The notes under the pieces were generated by a model. It made no database searches, was not told the DNA's origin, and worked only from the letters and a program-made list of their open reading frames with translations. Source: an uncultured Ignavibacteriota bacterium (GTDB lineage Bacteria > Bacteroidota > Ignavibacteria > UBA10030 > UBA8401). From it: DNA of 6,794 nt. The stretch's first letter is position 1. Each line of letters starts with the position of its first letter. Where the stretch lies: contig CAIVNT010000105.1 in NCBI GenBank assembly GCA_903907305.1, positions 1 through 6,794 on the forward strand, given 5' to 3'. A program made the position numbers and the translations under genes. Shown piece by piece: positions 5,435-6,794 of this stretch.

Positions 5435-6667
5435 ATGTCTCTTTTCAACAATATCACCATCGATATCACACCGCTGAAGCTGAACCGTGATTTCCGTCTT
5501 CTGTTCATCGGTCAGTTCATCTCGTTCCTTGGTTCGTCCATCACGTCCGTTGCGCTGTCGTATCAAATCTACACTGTCACAGGATCCACGGCGTATGTTG
5601 GATTGCTGGGGATGTTCCAGCTGATCCCCCTGACCATCAGCGGATTCATCGGCGGTTCGGTTGCGGACCGGTTTGACAGGAAGAAGATCATCATCATTTC
5701 CGAAACTGTGCTGACGATGACCAGTCTCGCACTGGTAGTGACCGCGCTAATGCATGATGTTTCCGTGTGGATACTGTTCTCCATTGCAGCAGTGGCAGCA
5801 TTTGCCGGCGGATTCCATCGTCCCGCGCTGGATGCCTTGACACCGCGAGTGATCGAGAAAGAAGAAATTCCCGCCGCAAGTGCTCTGAGCGGATTCCGTG
5901 GTACGACGGCGATGATCCTCGGTCCGTCGATCGCAGGAATTATTCTCGCCTCATTCGGACTCTTCTACACATATCTTATCGATGCACTGTCATTCCTTGT
6001 TTCCATTACGACCATCATTATGATCAAGCGTCAGTTCCAGTTGGAACGGGAAGAGAATGAAGATTTCTCTTTGACACATATTATGGAAGGGATCCGGTAT
6101 GCATGGAGCAGGAAAGAACTGCTCGGCACATATTTCGTTGATATGATGTCCATGACGACCACATATCCCTATCCGCTGTTTCCGGCGATCGCTGCTGCGT
6201 ACGGGAATATCTCAGTGCTCGGATCACTCCACGCTTCGGTTGCGGTCGGTGCGTTCATTGCCACACTCACCAGCGGGTGGATCAAAAAGATCGACCGACA
6301 CGGTAAAGCGATCACCTTCGCCGCGCTCGGCTGGTCCGTTGGAATATTGGCGGCGGGTCTTTCCGGAAATCTCTGGCTGATGCTCTTTTTTCTCGGTGCG
6401 GCGGGATTTTCGGATATGGTGAGCGGTATGTTCCGTTCCATCATCTGGAATCAGACGATCCCGGATTCCATCCGCGGGCGAATGGTTGGGATCGAGATGA
6501 TCAGTTATATGAGCGGTCCGTTGGTCGGAGGGACGCTGATCGGATTTCTTGCAGCAGCGACCGATGCGCACACAGCAATGACCGCCGGCGGGAGTGTAGG
6601 TTTGATTGGAATCGTGCTACTGGTGTTATGGCTGAAGCAGTTTTGGAGATATACAGCATCAAAATAA
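5435..6667 (+). CDS. MFS exporter, EntS/MFS_3-like
   Basis: This 410-residue inner-membrane protein has about twelve membrane segments, the normal size for the family. After a short cytosolic lead (1-20) comes NRDFRLLFIGQFISFLGSSI, typical of the EntS-like MFS_3 group. MFS motif A is clear between helices 2 and 3: GGSVADRFDRKK (73-84). The segment GFHRPALDALTPRVIEKEEIPAASAL and GPSIAGIIL match helices 4-5 of this group. The central cytosolic loop carries RQFQLEREENEDFS. In the second half, RGRMVGIEM and GPLVGG repeat the symmetric elements. Members export siderophores, drugs or other small molecules by proton antiport; the substrate cannot be assigned here and no siderophore genes are adjacent. 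It is divergent from nfeD and probably monocistronic. No terminator is obvious after the TAA. Confidence 0.92.
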   Translation: MSLFNNITIDITPLKLNRDFRLLFIGQFISFLGSSITSVALSYQIYTVTGSTAYVGLLGMFQLIPLTISGFIGGSVADRFDRKKIIIISETVLTMTSLALVVTALMHDVSVWILFSIAAVAAFAGGFHRPALDALTPRVIEKEEIPAASALSGFRGTTAMILGPSIAGIILASFGLFYTYLIDALSFLVSITTIIMIKRQFQLEREENEDFSLTHIMEGIRYAWSRKELLGTYFVDMMSMTTTYPYPLFPAIAAAYGNISVLGSLHASVAVGAFIATLTSGWIKKIDRHGKAITFAALGWSVGILAAGLSGNLWLMLFFLGAAGFSDMVSGMFRSIIWNQTIPDSIRGRMVGIEMISYMSGPLVGGTLIGFLAAATDAHTAMTAGGSVGLIGIVLLVLWLKQFWRYTASK

Positions 6668-6794
6668 TGCCTATGGTTTCGGTGGCGAACATTTTTTCCT
6701 TCCCGTGAAGACAACAAAATTCTTCTGTATCAGAAATAATCCTTCTCTATATTTACCTTCCGTCCGTAGAGGATATCGAATAATTCAAATCAAA
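6668..6794. other. Non-coding tail after the MFS gene
   Basis: I see no start of a further gene in these 127 bases. A small stem (TTCTG, TAT, CAGAA at 6724-6736) has no T-run and is too weak to call a terminator. TATATT at 6749-6754 could be a -10 box for a plus-strand gene beyond the window, but no -35 supports it. Confidence 0.4.

Noticed and set aside
6224..6571. 115-codon open frame on the minus strand opposite the MFS gene
   Set aside because: Low-complexity, polar translation with no motif; it is a shadow of a clear membrane transporter.

Overview
The window looks like ordinary chromosomal DNA from a bacterium of moderate GC content. It carries seven protein genes: six on the minus strand and one (the MFS transporter) on the plus strand. 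No RNA gene, CRISPR array, insertion sequence or prophage gene is visible. Several traits suggest the Bacteroidota/Ignavibacteriota (FCB) side of the tree, as an inference only. Signal peptides end in Ala-Gln or Gly-Gln (ISA|Q, LFA|QQ, CYG|Q). A TAnnTTTG-like promoter box lies just before nfeD. Genes with good Shine-Dalgarno (SD) sequences are mixed with genes that have none.

Layout from left to right. (1) At 1-467 (minus), the N-terminal part of an exported DUF1349 (concanavalin A-like) protein, cut by the window edge. (2) At 499-1221 (minus), a DltE-like short-chain dehydrogenase. (3) At 1311-2138 (minus), an exported alpha/beta hydrolase. (4) At 2181-3143 (minus), an SbtA-family sodium-dependent bicarbonate permease. 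(5) At 3213-3992 (minus), a slipin (bacterial stomatin), followed by a strong intrinsic terminator at 3166-3202. (6) At 4061-5329 (minus), a long-form NfeD membrane serine protease. (7) At 5435-6667 (plus), an EntS-like MFS exporter, transcribed away from nfeD.

The best-supported functional unit is nfeD-slipin. It encodes a membrane protease and its stomatin partner in the usual order, probably transcribed from the 105-bp divergent region at 5330-5434 and closed by the terminator at 3166-3202. A GTCATTCCC-type palindrome that resembles a dispersed chromosomal repeat sits between the two genes. The second minus-strand block (sbtA, hydrolase, dehydrogenase, DUF1349) is codirectional with gaps of 31-89 bp. 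It may be partly one transcript, but a promoter candidate with a perfect -35 box precedes the dehydrogenase, and the products share no obvious pathway. No SbtB (PII-like) regulator gene adjoins sbtA.

I found no convincing undescribed system. The points most worth a second look are the sbtA start crowded against an upstream terminator, sbtA without sbtB, the palindrome inside nfeD-slipin, and the apparently SD-less, short-leader nfeD.
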